NCBI GenBank assembly: GCA_947627545.1
Contig: CANQWK010000005.1
Location: 1 to 64,000, forward strand
DNA from: an uncultured Clostridia bacterium
GTDB taxonomy: Bacteria; Bacillota; Clostridia; Christensenellales; UBA1242
DNA length: 64,000 nt
Direction: 5' to 3'
The notes under the pieces are model-generated. The model did not search any database and was not told the DNA's origin. It saw nothing but the letters and a program-made list of their open reading frames with translations. The first letter of the stretch is position 1; each line of letters opens with the position of its first letter. The translations under genes and the position numbers were made by a program. This document shows, piece after piece, positions 45,451 through 54,975 of this stretch.

Positions 45451-46715
45451 TATCTAATCACCCTACGAATAACTTTACATGGCCTAATTTTAACTTCTGT
45501 TAAATTAACAGTTTGAGCAATTAAATCTTGAAATCTTACCAAATCCAATTTATCTTTATAATAGAAAGTTAAAACTCTATCGCCTACATGAACAATATCG
45601 CCAATTTTAACATAAATTCTAAATCCAATATTGTTGTTATGAGTTAATGAGCATAACCTTCTAGTTATATCTCCTAAAGCCATAGAATTAATATTTCCAA
45701 CATAACCATTTTTTATTGCAACAAAATTTACTTCATGATAAGGTTTAAATAATTTATTTTTTTCAATTGCGTCAACCGAGCCGCCCTGACTTTTTACTAA
45801 CTGCAAGAAATAATTATACGCAAAGCCATTATCTAGAGCTATATCTATCATTTCTCTAATTTCACTTTTTGAAATTTTTTTATTAACGGATGAAATCATT
45901 TCAATTGCAAACTTTGTAACAATTTCTCGTGCCAAGCATTTTTTGCCACGCAAAATTTCAACAGCATCTGCTACTTCAAGGCTATTACCAATTCCATCTC
46001 CTATTGTTTGAACAGTGTTTGTTATTACTATAGTGCATTTAACACCTTGTTGTTTAAAAATATATTTAAGAAGTTTGGCTAATTTTTTTGCATTGCTATA
46101 TTTTTTTATAACTGAGCCATAACCATATTTTACATCAACCAAAACCATTCTTGCACCACTAGCTAACTTTTTGCTGGCAATGGAACTTGCAAGAAAATTA
46201 ATGTTGCTTGTTAAACCATAACTTTCTAAAAATTCAAAAAATAATCTATCAGCAGGGCAAACTTCTCCGTTATGAGAAAGAATGCAAGCATTAGTTTTAT
46301 CTATAACCTGCTTAATTTCTTTATCGGTTAATTTAACATTAAACCCTGGAATAGCACCAAACCTATCTGAACTGCCATTTGTAAACACCAAAGATTTAGC
46401 AGTTGTTTTTATAATTCTATAGCCTAAGCTGGCAATTAGTGGAATAAGCACCACACTTGTAGAATCTCCAACTCCGCCGGTTGAATGTTTTTCAAAAACA
46501 CTTTGATTAAATGTTAGAACTCGGCCACTATCTCGCATGGCAATTGCAAGATAATACACCTCTTTTTTTGACATACCAAAAGAATTAAGACTTAAAAAGA
46601 ATTTAACAGCTTTTCCATTTACCCCATGATTTAAAATGTAATCCACTGCTAAATAATAATCTTCCATTGTTAAGGCTTTGCCTAAACTTTTCTTTTCAGT
46701 TAATTTGCTTATCAT
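45450..46715 (-). CDS. diverged pyrimidine-nucleoside/thymidine phosphorylase homologue
   Basis: A 421-residue member of the nucleoside phosphorylase II family (DeoA/Pdp). The phosphate loop KHSTGGVGD (76-84) and SIASKKLASGA (178-188) are kept. Other active-site segments are altered. The usual SGRGLGHTGGT stretch reads TTAKSLVFTNGSS. By position, the nucleobase-contacting Tyr and Arg of E. coli thymidine phosphorylase (YALRD motif) are Phe160 and Leu163. The fold is intact and the frame open, so it may have a new substrate or a non-catalytic role. A perfect TTGACA-17-TATTAT promoter ends 6 nt before the ATG with no Shine-Dalgarno, so the mRNA is probably leaderless. Confidence 0.85.
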   Translation of the reverse strand: MISKLTEKKSLGKALTMEDYYLAVDYILNHGVNGKAVKFFLSLNSFGMSKKEVYYLAIAMRDSGRVLTFNQSVFEKHSTGGVGDSTSVVLIPLIASLGYRIIKTTAKSLVFTNGSSDRFGAIPGFNVKLTDKEIKQVIDKTNACILSHNGEVCPADRLFFEFLESYGLTSNINFLASSIASKKLASGARMVLVDVKYGYGSVIKKYSNAKKLAKLLKYIFKQQGVKCTIVITNTVQTIGDGIGNSLEVADAVEILRGKKCLAREIVTKFAIEMISSVNKKISKSEIREMIDIALDNGFAYNYFLQLVKSQGGSVDAIEKNKLFKPYHEVNFVAIKNGYVGNINSMALGDITRRLCSLTHNNNIGFRIYVKIGDIVHVGDRVLTFYYKDKLDLVRFQDLIAQTVNLTEVKIRPCKVIRRVIR

Positions 46716-46721
46716 ATAATG

Positions 46722-46750
46722 ATAATAAAATTTTTTAATTTATTTGTCAA
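46722..46750 (-). promoter_or_regulatory. sigma-A promoter, leaderless-type
   Basis: On the minus strand TTGACA (46745-46750), a 17-nt spacer and TATTAT (46722-46727). Six bases separate the -10 from the ATG at 46715, so transcription should begin at the start codon. It serves the nucleoside phosphorylase-tsaE-tsaB/rimI operon. Confidence 0.75.
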
Positions 46751-46764
46751 CTATTTTTTTTAAT

Positions 46765-46794
46765 TTGTTTAAACTCTAAAAAATGTGAAATAAT
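46765..46794 (+). promoter_or_regulatory. sigma-A promoter, leaderless-type
   Basis: TTGTTT (46765-46770), an 18-nt spacer and AATAAT (46789-46794) with an extended TGa. Six bases then lead to the ATG at 46801. It lies back to back with the divergent operon promoter. Confidence 0.6.
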
Positions 46795-46800
46795 TTTTAT

Positions 46801-47592
46801 ATGAGTAAATTTGGAATAGTAAATTTAATAGACAAAATTTTTGTATCCGTTTCAATTTTTTTAATAATTTTTGCGTGGATAAATTTTTATTTGCGTAATT
46901 TATGGGCAACTTTTATTTTAAGCTTAATTTTTAGTTTTGCAATTGTGTTTATACTTTATTATTTTTTAAATAAGAAAGATGAAAAAATAAACCTGAACAA
47001 AAAACAACTTGAAGACATGAACAGAACATTATTAGCATTTAAATTAGCACCAAAAAGCGAGCAATTAAACATTATAAAAATGGCAATAGAAAAGGAGCAT
47101 GAAGTAAAAAGCGAAAACAACAAAATATCATATATTGACGCATTTGGCAAACATTTAATTATTTTAGCAATTGATTTGCAAAAAATTACTGAAAATGATT
47201 TAATAAATTTGTTAAATAAAAATTACAAAAAAGATATTGATTGTTTTGATATTATTTGCAATGAACATGACAATATAAATACGGAATTTTTAAAAAATAA
47301 AAAAATAAATTTAATAAACAGTAAAATTTTATATAAGAATTACATTTTAAAAAGTGGTAAAGAACTGAATGTTGACAAATTAAATACCAACATTACAAAA
47401 ATAAAGTTTAAAGATATTTTAAAAAACATTTTTACACCACAAAAAGCAAAAACTTATTTTATATGCGGATTAGTTTTAATTTTCAGCAGTATAATTTTAC
47501 CTTATCATTTTTATTACATTATTGTTGGAAGTATGTTAATGTTGTTTGCTGTAATATGTAAAATTAAGCCAAAATTTGATAACAAAAATTAA
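46801..47592 (+). CDS. hypothetical membrane protein, 263 aa
   Basis: Not recognised. Two N-terminal transmembrane helices (about 13-32 and 34-57) are followed by a lysine-rich cytoplasmic middle (58-210). Two more helices lie near the C-terminus (about 215-232 and 236-252), giving a symmetrical 2+2 topology. The middle part (SYIDAFGKHLIILAIDLQK) might be a small alpha/beta domain. There is no Shine-Dalgarno; the promoter ends 6 nt before the ATG. It is a single-gene unit. Confidence 0.75.
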   Translation: MSKFGIVNLIDKIFVSVSIFLIIFAWINFYLRNLWATFILSLIFSFAIVFILYYFLNKKDEKINLNKKQLEDMNRTLLAFKLAPKSEQLNIIKMAIEKEHEVKSENNKISYIDAFGKHLIILAIDLQKITENDLINLLNKNYKKDIDCFDIICNEHDNINTEFLKNKKINLINSKILYKNYILKSGKELNVDKLNTNITKIKFKDILKNIFTPQKAKTYFICGLVLIFSSIILPYHFYYIIVGSMLMLFAVICKIKPKFDNKN

Positions 47593-47694
47593 TTTTTTAT
47601 AAAAAATTTTTAAAAATTTAATTTTTTGCACTAAATTTTTAAATTTTTTGTTCTTTTTTATCAATTTTATTTTAATTTTAAAAATTTATTCATT

Positions 47695-48813
47695 TTACAT
47701 TTTATAAATTTTTATTAAGGCATTAATCAATTCATCAATTTCTTGTTTTGTGTTAAAAAAATCTAAAGAAACTCGCACTGCTCCTGTTTCTATAGTGTTT
47801 AATTTTTTATGGATTAATGGAGCACAATGCAAACCAGACCTTACACAAATGCCAAATTCATCATTTAATATATTTGCAATTAATGCACTATCATATCCTT
47901 CTATGTTAAAACTAAAAACATTTTTAGAATCAGTTTTGGAATAAATTTTTAAAAATTTTAAATTTTTCAACTGATTATATAGGTAATTTGATAAATTTTC
48001 TTCTATTTTTTTAATATTTTGAAAATTTTTTAAAAGAAAACTTATTCCTGCATTTAAACTTATTATTGGTAAAGTTGGAATTGTACCGGCCTCTAAACCC
48101 TCTGGTATGTCGTTTGGTTGAATTAAATTTTCACTATCTGTTCCTGTGCCTCCGCATAGCATTGGCTGTATAGTTATTCCTTTTTTTATTAACAATCCGC
48201 CTACTCCTGTGCTAGCCAATAAACCTTTATGCCCTGCAAAAGCATATAAATCTATGTTAGTTTTTGTTAAATCAATATCAATATGCCCACTCGATTGTGC
48301 ACCGTCAACTAAATATAACAAATTGTGCTTATGTGCTAGTTTAGATACTTCGTTTATATCTATACATTCCCCTGTAACATTTGAACAAGCGGTTGTAATT
48401 ATCATTTTTGTATTTGATTTTATAAATTTTTCTATTTCAAAAGTTAGATTATCTTTTTCGCAAAAAACAACATCTACCTCTACTCCATTAGATTTTAATT
48501 TTTCTAACGGACGAAGTACGGAATTATGCTCAAAACAGGTTGTTATTACATGGTCGCCTGCCTTTAAACTGCCAAAAATTGCTAAATTTAATGCCTCAGT
48601 GCAATTTTTTGTAAAAACAACATCATAATTTTCTGCGTTAAAAAATTGTTTTAATTTTTCACGCGTATCAAAAACAATTTCAGCAACTTGCTGCGACAAT
48701 TTATGCCCACTTCGTCCAGGATTTGCAGTTAATTTATTTATTGCCAACGTAATTGTATTTTTAACTTGAATTGGTTTTTTAAAACTTGTTGCTGCGTTAT
48801 CAAAATATATCAT
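47695..48813 (-). CDS. cysteine desulfurase (SufS/Csd-like)
   Basis: PLP enzyme that releases sulfur from cysteine as a persulfide for Fe-S clusters or thio-modified molecules. It begins MIYFDNAATSFKKP, the family hallmark, so the ATG at 48813 is preferred over the longer frame to 48876. The PLP lysine is in FAGHKGLLASTGVGG. The catalytic Cys is in VRSGLHCAPLIH. NCTEALNLAIFG and TACSNVTGE form the cofactor pocket. It lies divergent from a DUF3343 putative sulfur/selenium-carrier protein, which suggests a shared role. No suf or isc scaffold genes are adjacent. Confidence 0.92.
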   Translation of the reverse strand: MIYFDNAATSFKKPIQVKNTITLAINKLTANPGRSGHKLSQQVAEIVFDTREKLKQFFNAENYDVVFTKNCTEALNLAIFGSLKAGDHVITTCFEHNSVLRPLEKLKSNGVEVDVVFCEKDNLTFEIEKFIKSNTKMIITTACSNVTGECIDINEVSKLAHKHNLLYLVDGAQSSGHIDIDLTKTNIDLYAFAGHKGLLASTGVGGLLIKKGITIQPMLCGGTGTDSENLIQPNDIPEGLEAGTIPTLPIISLNAGISFLLKNFQNIKKIEENLSNYLYNQLKNLKFLKIYSKTDSKNVFSFNIEGYDSALIANILNDEFGICVRSGLHCAPLIHKKLNTIETGAVRVSLDFFNTKQEIDELINALIKIYKM

Positions 48814-48973
48814 ATTTAACTCTATGATTTTTTTATTTTTTATGATACAACGCTCAATATAGAAGTTAATATACACAAAATTTTTATTTTCAATATACTG
48901 TGATTTTATTTTAACCGCATATTTAATTTTAACAAAAAATTTAATAATCTAATAAAATAATTTAGAGGCTATC

Positions 48974-49234
48974 ATGAAATACTTAATAATTGCATTTAAA
49001 TCTCGCACTCAATTGCAAAATTTTGCCAAAACTCTTCGCCTCTATGGCTTAAATGTAAGTGTTATAAACACGCCTAGAAGCATTTCAATTAGTTGCGGTT
49101 TAAGCATTAGAACAGAATATCATTATTTATCTACAATTAAAACAATTTTGTTGCAATCTCAATTTGAAAGTTTACTTGGCATTTATTCCATAACAAGAAA
49201 CGGCCTTTATGAGCAAATTGAAAAAGTTTATTAA
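48974..49234 (+). CDS. DUF3343 putative Se/S-carrier-like protein, 86 aa
   Basis: A small protein starting MKYLIIAFKSRTQLQNFAKT. It has the DUF3343 layout: an N-terminal strand-helix unit, a mid-protein TPRSISISCGLSIR with the single conserved Cys, and a C-terminal helix. The family is annotated as a putative sulfur or selenium carrier. Its position opposite a cysteine desulfurase fits. AGAGG precedes the ATG and a terminator follows. Confidence 0.82.
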   Translation: MKYLIIAFKSRTQLQNFAKTLRLYGLNVSVINTPRSISISCGLSIRTEYHYLSTIKTILLQSQFESLLGIYSITRNGLYEQIEKVY

Positions 49235-49263
49235 GCCAATTTATTGTTGGCTTATTATTTTTA
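49232..49263 (+). terminator. terminator of the DUF3343 gene
   Basis: An 8-bp stem, TAAGCCAA (49232-49239) with TTGGCTTA (49247-49254), a 7-nt loop and a T-rich tail. The stem begins with the stop codon. Confidence 0.75.
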
Positions 49264-49285
49264 TTTATATTAAGATTTATTACAA

Positions 49286-49314
49286 TTGACAAATATATGA
49301 AAATTTGTTAATAT
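49286..49314 (+). promoter_or_regulatory. sigma-A promoter of nth, leaderless-type
   Basis: TTGACA (49286-49291), a 17-nt spacer and TAATAT (49309-49314) with an extended TGt. Six bases separate it from the ATG at 49321. No Shine-Dalgarno is present. Confidence 0.75.
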
Positions 49315-49320
49315 ATCAAC

Positions 49321-49974
49321 ATGCAAAAGTTTAAAAAAATAAAAAATTATTTAAATGAACTTTTTCCAAATGCAAAATGTGCATTAAATTTTACAACTCC
49401 TTACGAGTTATTAATTGCCGTTATGCTTTCCGCTCAATGCACAGACAAACGTGTAAACCTTGTTACAAAAGATTTATTTAAAATTGCAAACACTCCGCAA
49501 AAAATTATAAATCTTGGAGAAAATAAACTAAAACAAATTATTTATCCGTGCGGATTTTACAATGCAAAAAGTAAAGCAATTTTAAAAACAAGTGAAGATT
49601 TAATAAATAAATTTAATGGACAAGTTCCTTCTACATTAGAAGAACTTACATCTTTGCAAGGTGTTGGCAGAAAAACGGCTAATGTGGTTTTAGCAAACGC
49701 CTTTGGCGAGCAAACAATTGCTGTTGACACACATGTTCATAGGGTTTCTAAACGCCTTGGCTTAACTAGTGAAAACTCCACTCCGTTGCAATGCGAACTT
49801 GACTTACTTAAAATTGTACCTTACGAGCAACGAAGTTTAACTCATCATCAAATAATTTTATTTGGGCGTGAAGTTTGTAAAGCAATAAAACCTAATTGTG
49901 AAATTTGCAAATTAAAAGACATTTGTTTATATTTCAATGCTAAAACTAAAACAAAAACTAAAAGCAATAAATAA
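49321..49974 (+). CDS. nth: endonuclease III
   Basis: DNA glycosylase/AP lyase for oxidised pyrimidines in base excision repair. The helix-hairpin-helix LTSLQGVGRKTANVVLANAFG carries the catalytic Lys. The catalytic Asp is in AVDTHVHRVSKRLGL. The C-terminal 4Fe-4S loop has the exact C-x6-C-x2-C-x5-C spacing (CKAIKPNCEICKLKDIC). The 217 residues are typical. The tail is lysine/threonine repetitive (KTKTKTKSNK). The promoter implies a leaderless mRNA. obgE follows after 39 bp. Confidence 0.96.
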   Translation: MQKFKKIKNYLNELFPNAKCALNFTTPYELLIAVMLSAQCTDKRVNLVTKDLFKIANTPQKIINLGENKLKQIIYPCGFYNAKSKAILKTSEDLINKFNGQVPSTLEELTSLQGVGRKTANVVLANAFGEQTIAVDTHVHRVSKRLGLTSENSTPLQCELDLLKIVPYEQRSLTHHQIILFGREVCKAIKPNCEICKLKDICLYFNAKTKTKTKSNK

Positions 49975-50001
49975 AAATGCTTAACATTCAATTAATTTTA
50001 A

Positions 50002-51282
<1,281 letters not shown>

Positions 51283-51343
51283 GCAGCTTAGCTGCCTCTA
51301 CTCACAAAACAAACACACCTTAAAACGAATAATTAGGAGAAAT

Positions 51344-51829
51344 ATGTTTATTTACAGAAAAGCCAACTTAAAAGATTTAAACACAATTTGGGATAAAGAT
51401 ATTAAAGAAAACAAAGACGATAAAAGATATATTAAATGGAAAGAATCTTTTATTAACTCAAACAAAAATGGAGATATCGTTACTTTCGTTGTTTTAAACG
51501 ATGGCGACCCAATTGGACAATGTACAATAGTTCTTAATGTAAACAACATAAAATTTAAATGTAAAAATTTTTTATGTGATGGTAAAGAAAAAGCATATCT
51601 TTCCACTATAAGAATTGAAAAACAATTTGAAGGGCAAGGTCATATTTCAAAACTTGTTAAAACAGTGGAAGATTTTGCTAGAAAGAAAGGATTTTATTAC
51701 TTAACAATAGGAGTTGAAGCAAAAGAAAGTCGTAATCTTGCGATATATTTGCATTTTGATTATACTAATTTTATAACAAGTGAATTAGACGACGACACCC
51801 TTATCTTGTTTTATCAAAAATCATTATAA
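51344..51829 (+). CDS. GNAT family acetyltransferase, 161 aa
   Basis: A GCN5-related acetyltransferase beginning MFIYRKANLKDLNTIWDKD. The acetyl-CoA-binding loop is in STIRIEKQFEGQGHISKLV (the Q/RxxGxG/A pattern). A late segment, IYLHFDYTNFI, is the usual conserved end. The substrate is unknown. AGGAGA sets the ATG at 51344; the longer frame starting inside obgE is not needed. It lies between obgE and yhbY, and its unit ends at the yhbY terminator. Confidence 0.87.
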   Translation: MFIYRKANLKDLNTIWDKDIKENKDDKRYIKWKESFINSNKNGDIVTFVVLNDGDPIGQCTIVLNVNNIKFKCKNFLCDGKEKAYLSTIRIEKQFEGQGHISKLVKTVEDFARKKGFYYLTIGVEAKESRNLAIYLHFDYTNFITSELDDDTLILFYQKSL

Positions 51830-51871
51830 ATTAATTTATTTTATAAAAAAATTAAATTTAAAAGGAAAATT

Positions 51872-52165
51872 ATGATAACAAAAACTGAAAGAATTAAATT
51901 AAGAAGCCTTGCATCCACAATAAAACCAACAATTTGGGTTGGCAAAGAAGGTTTTAGCGAAAACGTTTTAAAACAAATTGACGAAGAACTTTTTAATCAC
52001 GAACTTATTAAAATAAGTTTGCAAGAAAATGTTAGTCCACTAAGCGAATTTGAATTAACCGAAATGGCGGTAAAACTAGGTGCAGAAGTTGTAACAACAA
52101 TTGGCAGAAAAATTGTTTTATACAAACACAGCGAAAAAAAAGGCATTAAGCACGTTTTAGCTTAA
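51872..52165 (+). CDS. yhbY: ribosome-assembly RNA-binding protein YhbY
   Basis: A 97-residue CRM-domain protein that binds pre-50S ribosomes. The family motifs are visible: LRSLASTIKPTIWVGKEGFS, then ELIKISLQEN and VVTTIGRKIVLYKH. AAGGAA lies before the ATG. The last codons and stop are encoded inside the stem of the terminator. It is linked to obgE. Confidence 0.94.
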   Translation: MITKTERIKLRSLASTIKPTIWVGKEGFSENVLKQIDEELFNHELIKISLQENVSPLSEFELTEMAVKLGAEVVTTIGRKIVLYKHSEKKGIKHVLA

Positions 52166-52177
52166 TGTCTTTTTTTT
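52139..52177 (+). terminator. terminator overlapping the end of yhbY
   Basis: A 13-bp stem (52139-52151 with 52160-52172, one G-T pair), an 8-nt loop and a run of eight T. The yhbY stop (52163-52165) is inside the right arm. Confidence 0.85.
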
Positions 52178-52238
52178 ATTAAAATTATGTAATTTCAATA
52201 TAAATTAAATTGTTAAAATTTTTAGTTTTTCACATTAA

Positions 52239-52568
52239 TTATTGGTTGTCAATTTTAAGTAGCCCATTTTGTTCTTTATAATTTAACACGCCATCATGTG
52301 CTAATTTTTTGTTTGGGGCTTTTGTTATAATATCATAAATAGCCCAAATGTCCTGCCAAGACAATTTATAATCTATTTCAATTTTAACACCATTAAAAAC
52401 AAAAATTAATTTTTGAGTTTTAGCAATTAAATGCCTTAATTTTACAACTTCTTTTGCCGCTGTATATATTTGGCAATTATGCCCTTTTACTACTAATTTA
52501 TGAGAATTTTCTTCTATTAATTCTAAAAATAAATTACATTTTAAAAAATCTTCTGTATCTATATTCAT
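52239..52568 (-). CDS. hypothetical protein, 109 aa
   Basis: Not recognised. It is a soluble alpha/beta protein. The core contains SHKLVVKGHNCQIYTAAKEV, then VFNGVKIEIDYKLSWQDIWAIYD. AGGTGGTG precedes the ATG. It is a single gene convergent with yhbY. Confidence 0.65.
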   Translation of the reverse strand: MNIDTEDFLKCNLFLELIEENSHKLVVKGHNCQIYTAAKEVVKLRHLIAKTQKLIFVFNGVKIEIDYKLSWQDIWAIYDIITKAPNKKLAHDGVLNYKEQNGLLKIDNQ

Positions 52569-52683
52569 TTAACACCACCTATTTAATTATATCATAAAGA
52601 TTTTAATTGTCAATATCAAATTAAAATTAAATGCTAGTAAACAAGTAAAATAAGTGTTAAATTATATAAAAAGATAGTTTTGT

Positions 52684-53337
52684 TTATTCAACTCGTGTGT
52701 AATTTTTAATTTCAAAATCGGTAGATTTTATTTCGTTTTTAATATTTTGACTTTGTTTTGGTTTAAACAAATTTAAAATGTTTGATAGTCCTCCCGAAGA
52801 AGAAAAAGCCTTTATTAACGAAGAAAAATCTAAGTTTGAATTATCTTTTTCATTTTCATTGTTAGAATTATTTAGCATAGAGATTAAATTACCAAAACTG
52901 CCTGTTCCAACACCTTTAAACAACCCAGACAATAATGGCAATAAATTTTTAAAATCTAAATTAAAACCAAAATTTTGAGGTGGGCATTTAGGTTTTGGTT
53001 TAGGTTTTGGCACACAGTTACAATTGCCCTTGATAAAATTATTGTTTAAATAAAAATTTGGCACACTTTCATAAGGTTGCTGAAAAACAACTTTTTTAGG
53101 CGAGCACATTTTTTGAGATTTTAAATTTTTGTTATCAAATGGTAAAAATTGCGGATATATATTTTGCGTAAAATTTGAAGATGAATTATTTACATTTGCA
53201 TTTGGAAATAAATTATTTTGTTTTAAATTTGAAGATGAATTGTTTATTTTTGAATTAGGTGACGTATTATTGACACTCCAATTTTGTATATAAGCGTTTG
53301 AGTCTACATATATTTTATTTTGTTCGTTTAATTCCAT
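52684..53337 (-). CDS. hypothetical Asn/Ser-rich protein, 217 aa
   Basis: Not recognised. The N-terminal third is low-complexity and has a short internal repeat (NNSSSNLKQN and NNSSSNFTQN). A proline/lysine stretch (KPKPKPKCPP) near two cysteines (NCNCVP) divides it from a C-terminal helical part, LLPLLSGLFKGVGTGSFGN then LSNILNLFKPK. No signal peptide is evident. It is divergent from a small helical protein gene, with which it may be functionally paired. Confidence 0.6.
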   Translation of the reverse strand: MELNEQNKIYVDSNAYIQNWSVNNTSPNSKINNSSSNLKQNNLFPNANVNNSSSNFTQNIYPQFLPFDNKNLKSQKMCSPKKVVFQQPYESVPNFYLNNNFIKGNCNCVPKPKPKPKCPPQNFGFNLDFKNLLPLLSGLFKGVGTGSFGNLISMLNNSNNENEKDNSNLDFSSLIKAFSSSGGLSNILNLFKPKQSQNIKNEIKSTDFEIKNYTRVE

Positions 53338-53414
53338 ACATTTATATATGAAAATATTTTTTGTTGTGCATTAACAAATTTAAAATTGATTGCATAAAAA
53401 TAAACGAGGTGAAC

Positions 53415-53693
53415 ATGCCAAGAGATTTTAAAACTTTTGCAGAACAAAACAAAAATATTGTAAATGAAAATGTAACCAAAGCAAATGATTATCAAGAATT
53501 AATAAACAAATATAAAGACATGGACAATAATGAATTAATGCAAAATTTGTTTAACGAAGCCAGCAAATTAAAACAAGAAGGCAAACTAGATTCTAACACT
53601 TTAAACAATTTAAAAACTACAATTGCTCCATTTCTAAACAATGAGCAACAATCAATGTTAAATTCTTTAATTAATGCAATTAATTCAAATTAA
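53415..53693 (+). CDS. hypothetical helical protein, 92 aa
   Basis: Begins MPRDFKTFAEQNKNIVNENV and is all-helical. A segment, NELMQNLFNEASKLKQEGKL, then TIAPFLNNEQQSMLNSLI, resembles small proteins found in many Clostridia genomes without known function. The ATG at 53415 follows GAGGTG; the in-frame ATG at 53361 lacks a ribosome-binding site. It is divergent from the Asn-rich gene, with 77 bp between the starts. Confidence 0.68.
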   Translation: MPRDFKTFAEQNKNIVNENVTKANDYQELINKYKDMDNNELMQNLFNEASKLKQEGKLDSNTLNNLKTTIAPFLNNEQQSMLNSLINAINSN

Positions 53694-53822
53694 AAAAATA
53701 AAAAGTAAAAACTTTGAAAAGAAAATTATAAAAAATTTTTAAATTTTAACAAAATTGACAAAATTTTTAATTTTTTTTGCAAAAAACAGCATTATTTTTT
53801 TAATTTTAAAAAATTTTTGTGT

Positions 53823-54938
53823 ATGAATAAAAATAAAATAAGCCCTCAACTTTTAAATTCAGTTTCTGTTTTAAATAGTTACAACAACAAAACACAAGTT
53901 GTAATATCTTGTAACAATTTTGATGTTGCAAAACATTTTTTGCAAAATTATAAATATCAATTTGTTCCATACCGGTTTGCGAATTGTTTTTGTTTAAATG
54001 CCGATTATGATGATTTAAATATTTTTTCTAATCAAAAATTTATTAATTACATTCATGGTAATTCGCAGGTGAAAATAGAGGCCGAAGATAAAGATTTATT
54101 AAACATTTCTGCCCTAAACGAAAACAAATTTTTTGGTCAAGGCGAAACAATATGTTTTATTGATACCGGAATTACACCTCATTTTGATTTTGTTTTTCCT
54201 AAAAATAGAATTGTTAAATTTATTGATTTAATTAACAAAGAAAATTCATTTAACAATCTTTATGACGACAACGGCCATGGCACTTTTGTTGCTGGCATTG
54301 CGTGTGGAAATGGAATTTTTAACAAACAATATTCTGGCTATGCCCCTCTAGCCAACATAATTGTTATAAAAGCACTGGGAGAAAATGGCGACAGCAACTC
54401 AAACAAAATTTTAGATGCAATGCAATGGGTTTACGAGAATTATAAAGCATATAATATCGGCATTGTGTGTATGAGTTTTGGAGCAGATGCAATTATTGAA
54501 AATGACCCACTTTCTAAGGGCGCTGAAAGTTTATGGAAACGTGGGCTTGTTGTGGTTGCAGCCGCTGGCAACAGCGGACCTGAAAGCAAAAGCATTAAAT
54601 CGCCTGGCAATAACCCTTACATAATAACAGTAGGAGCACTTGATAGTTCAAATTTAACAATTGCAGAATTTAGCAGCCGCGGCCCCACAATTTATGGCCA
54701 TAAACCTGATTTGCTTGCCCCAGCCGTTAATATTGTATCTTGCAATAATAAACTTACTCCTTACACAAAAATGTCTGGCACAAGCGTGGCTGCTCCAATT
54801 GTTGCAGCAGTTTGTGCTATAATAAAATGCAAATATAAAAATTTTACAAACCAAGATGTTAAAAATTATTTATTGGCACATTGTGTAAAATTAACAGGCG
54901 ATTTAGACAAAGAAGGTGCAGGTTACTTAAAATTTTAA
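53823..54938 (+). CDS. subtilisin-like serine peptidase (S8), 371 aa
   Basis: Subtilase domain from about residue 90. The catalytic triad is Asp114 in CFIDTGITPHFDF, His152 in DDNGHGTFVAG and Ser321 in MSGTSVAAP. The oxyanion Asn is in AAAGNSGPES. An N-terminal stretch of about 85 residues could be an I9-like prodomain (QVVISCNNFDVAKHFLQ). No signal peptide is present, so it may be intracellular or sporulation-related. The ATG at 53823 is preferred over an in-frame TTG at 53817; neither has a Shine-Dalgarno. It is followed closely by a dead ABC-like gene with its own promoter. Confidence 0.9.
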   Translation: MNKNKISPQLLNSVSVLNSYNNKTQVVISCNNFDVAKHFLQNYKYQFVPYRFANCFCLNADYDDLNIFSNQKFINYIHGNSQVKIEAEDKDLLNISALNENKFFGQGETICFIDTGITPHFDFVFPKNRIVKFIDLINKENSFNNLYDDNGHGTFVAGIACGNGIFNKQYSGYAPLANIIVIKALGENGDSNSNKILDAMQWVYENYKAYNIGIVCMSFGADAIIENDPLSKGAESLWKRGLVVVAAAGNSGPESKSIKSPGNNPYIITVGALDSSNLTIAEFSSRGPTIYGHKPDLLAPAVNIVSCNNKLTPYTKMSGTSVAAPIVAAVCAIIKCKYKNFTNQDVKNYLLAHCVKLTGDLDKEGAGYLKF

Positions 54939-54941
54939 ATT

Positions 54942-54969
54942 TGATTTTTTTGCTAAAATATGCTAATAT
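54942..54969 (+). promoter_or_regulatory. promoter of the ABC-like gene, leaderless-type
   Basis: TTGATT (54942-54947), a 16-nt spacer and TAATAT (54964-54969) with an extended TGc. Six bases then lead to the ATG at 54976. It begins 4 bp after the subtilase stop codon. Confidence 0.65.
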
Positions 54970-54975
54970 ATTTTT

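Noticed and set aside
48146..48628. 160-codon plus-strand frame inside the cysteine desulfurase gene
   Set aside because: Fully antisense to a clear PLP enzyme with intact motifs.
51283..51297. GCAGC-TTA-GCTGC hairpin just after obgE as a terminator
   Set aside because: Only 5 bp and no T run; transcription most likely continues into the acetyltransferase and yhbY.
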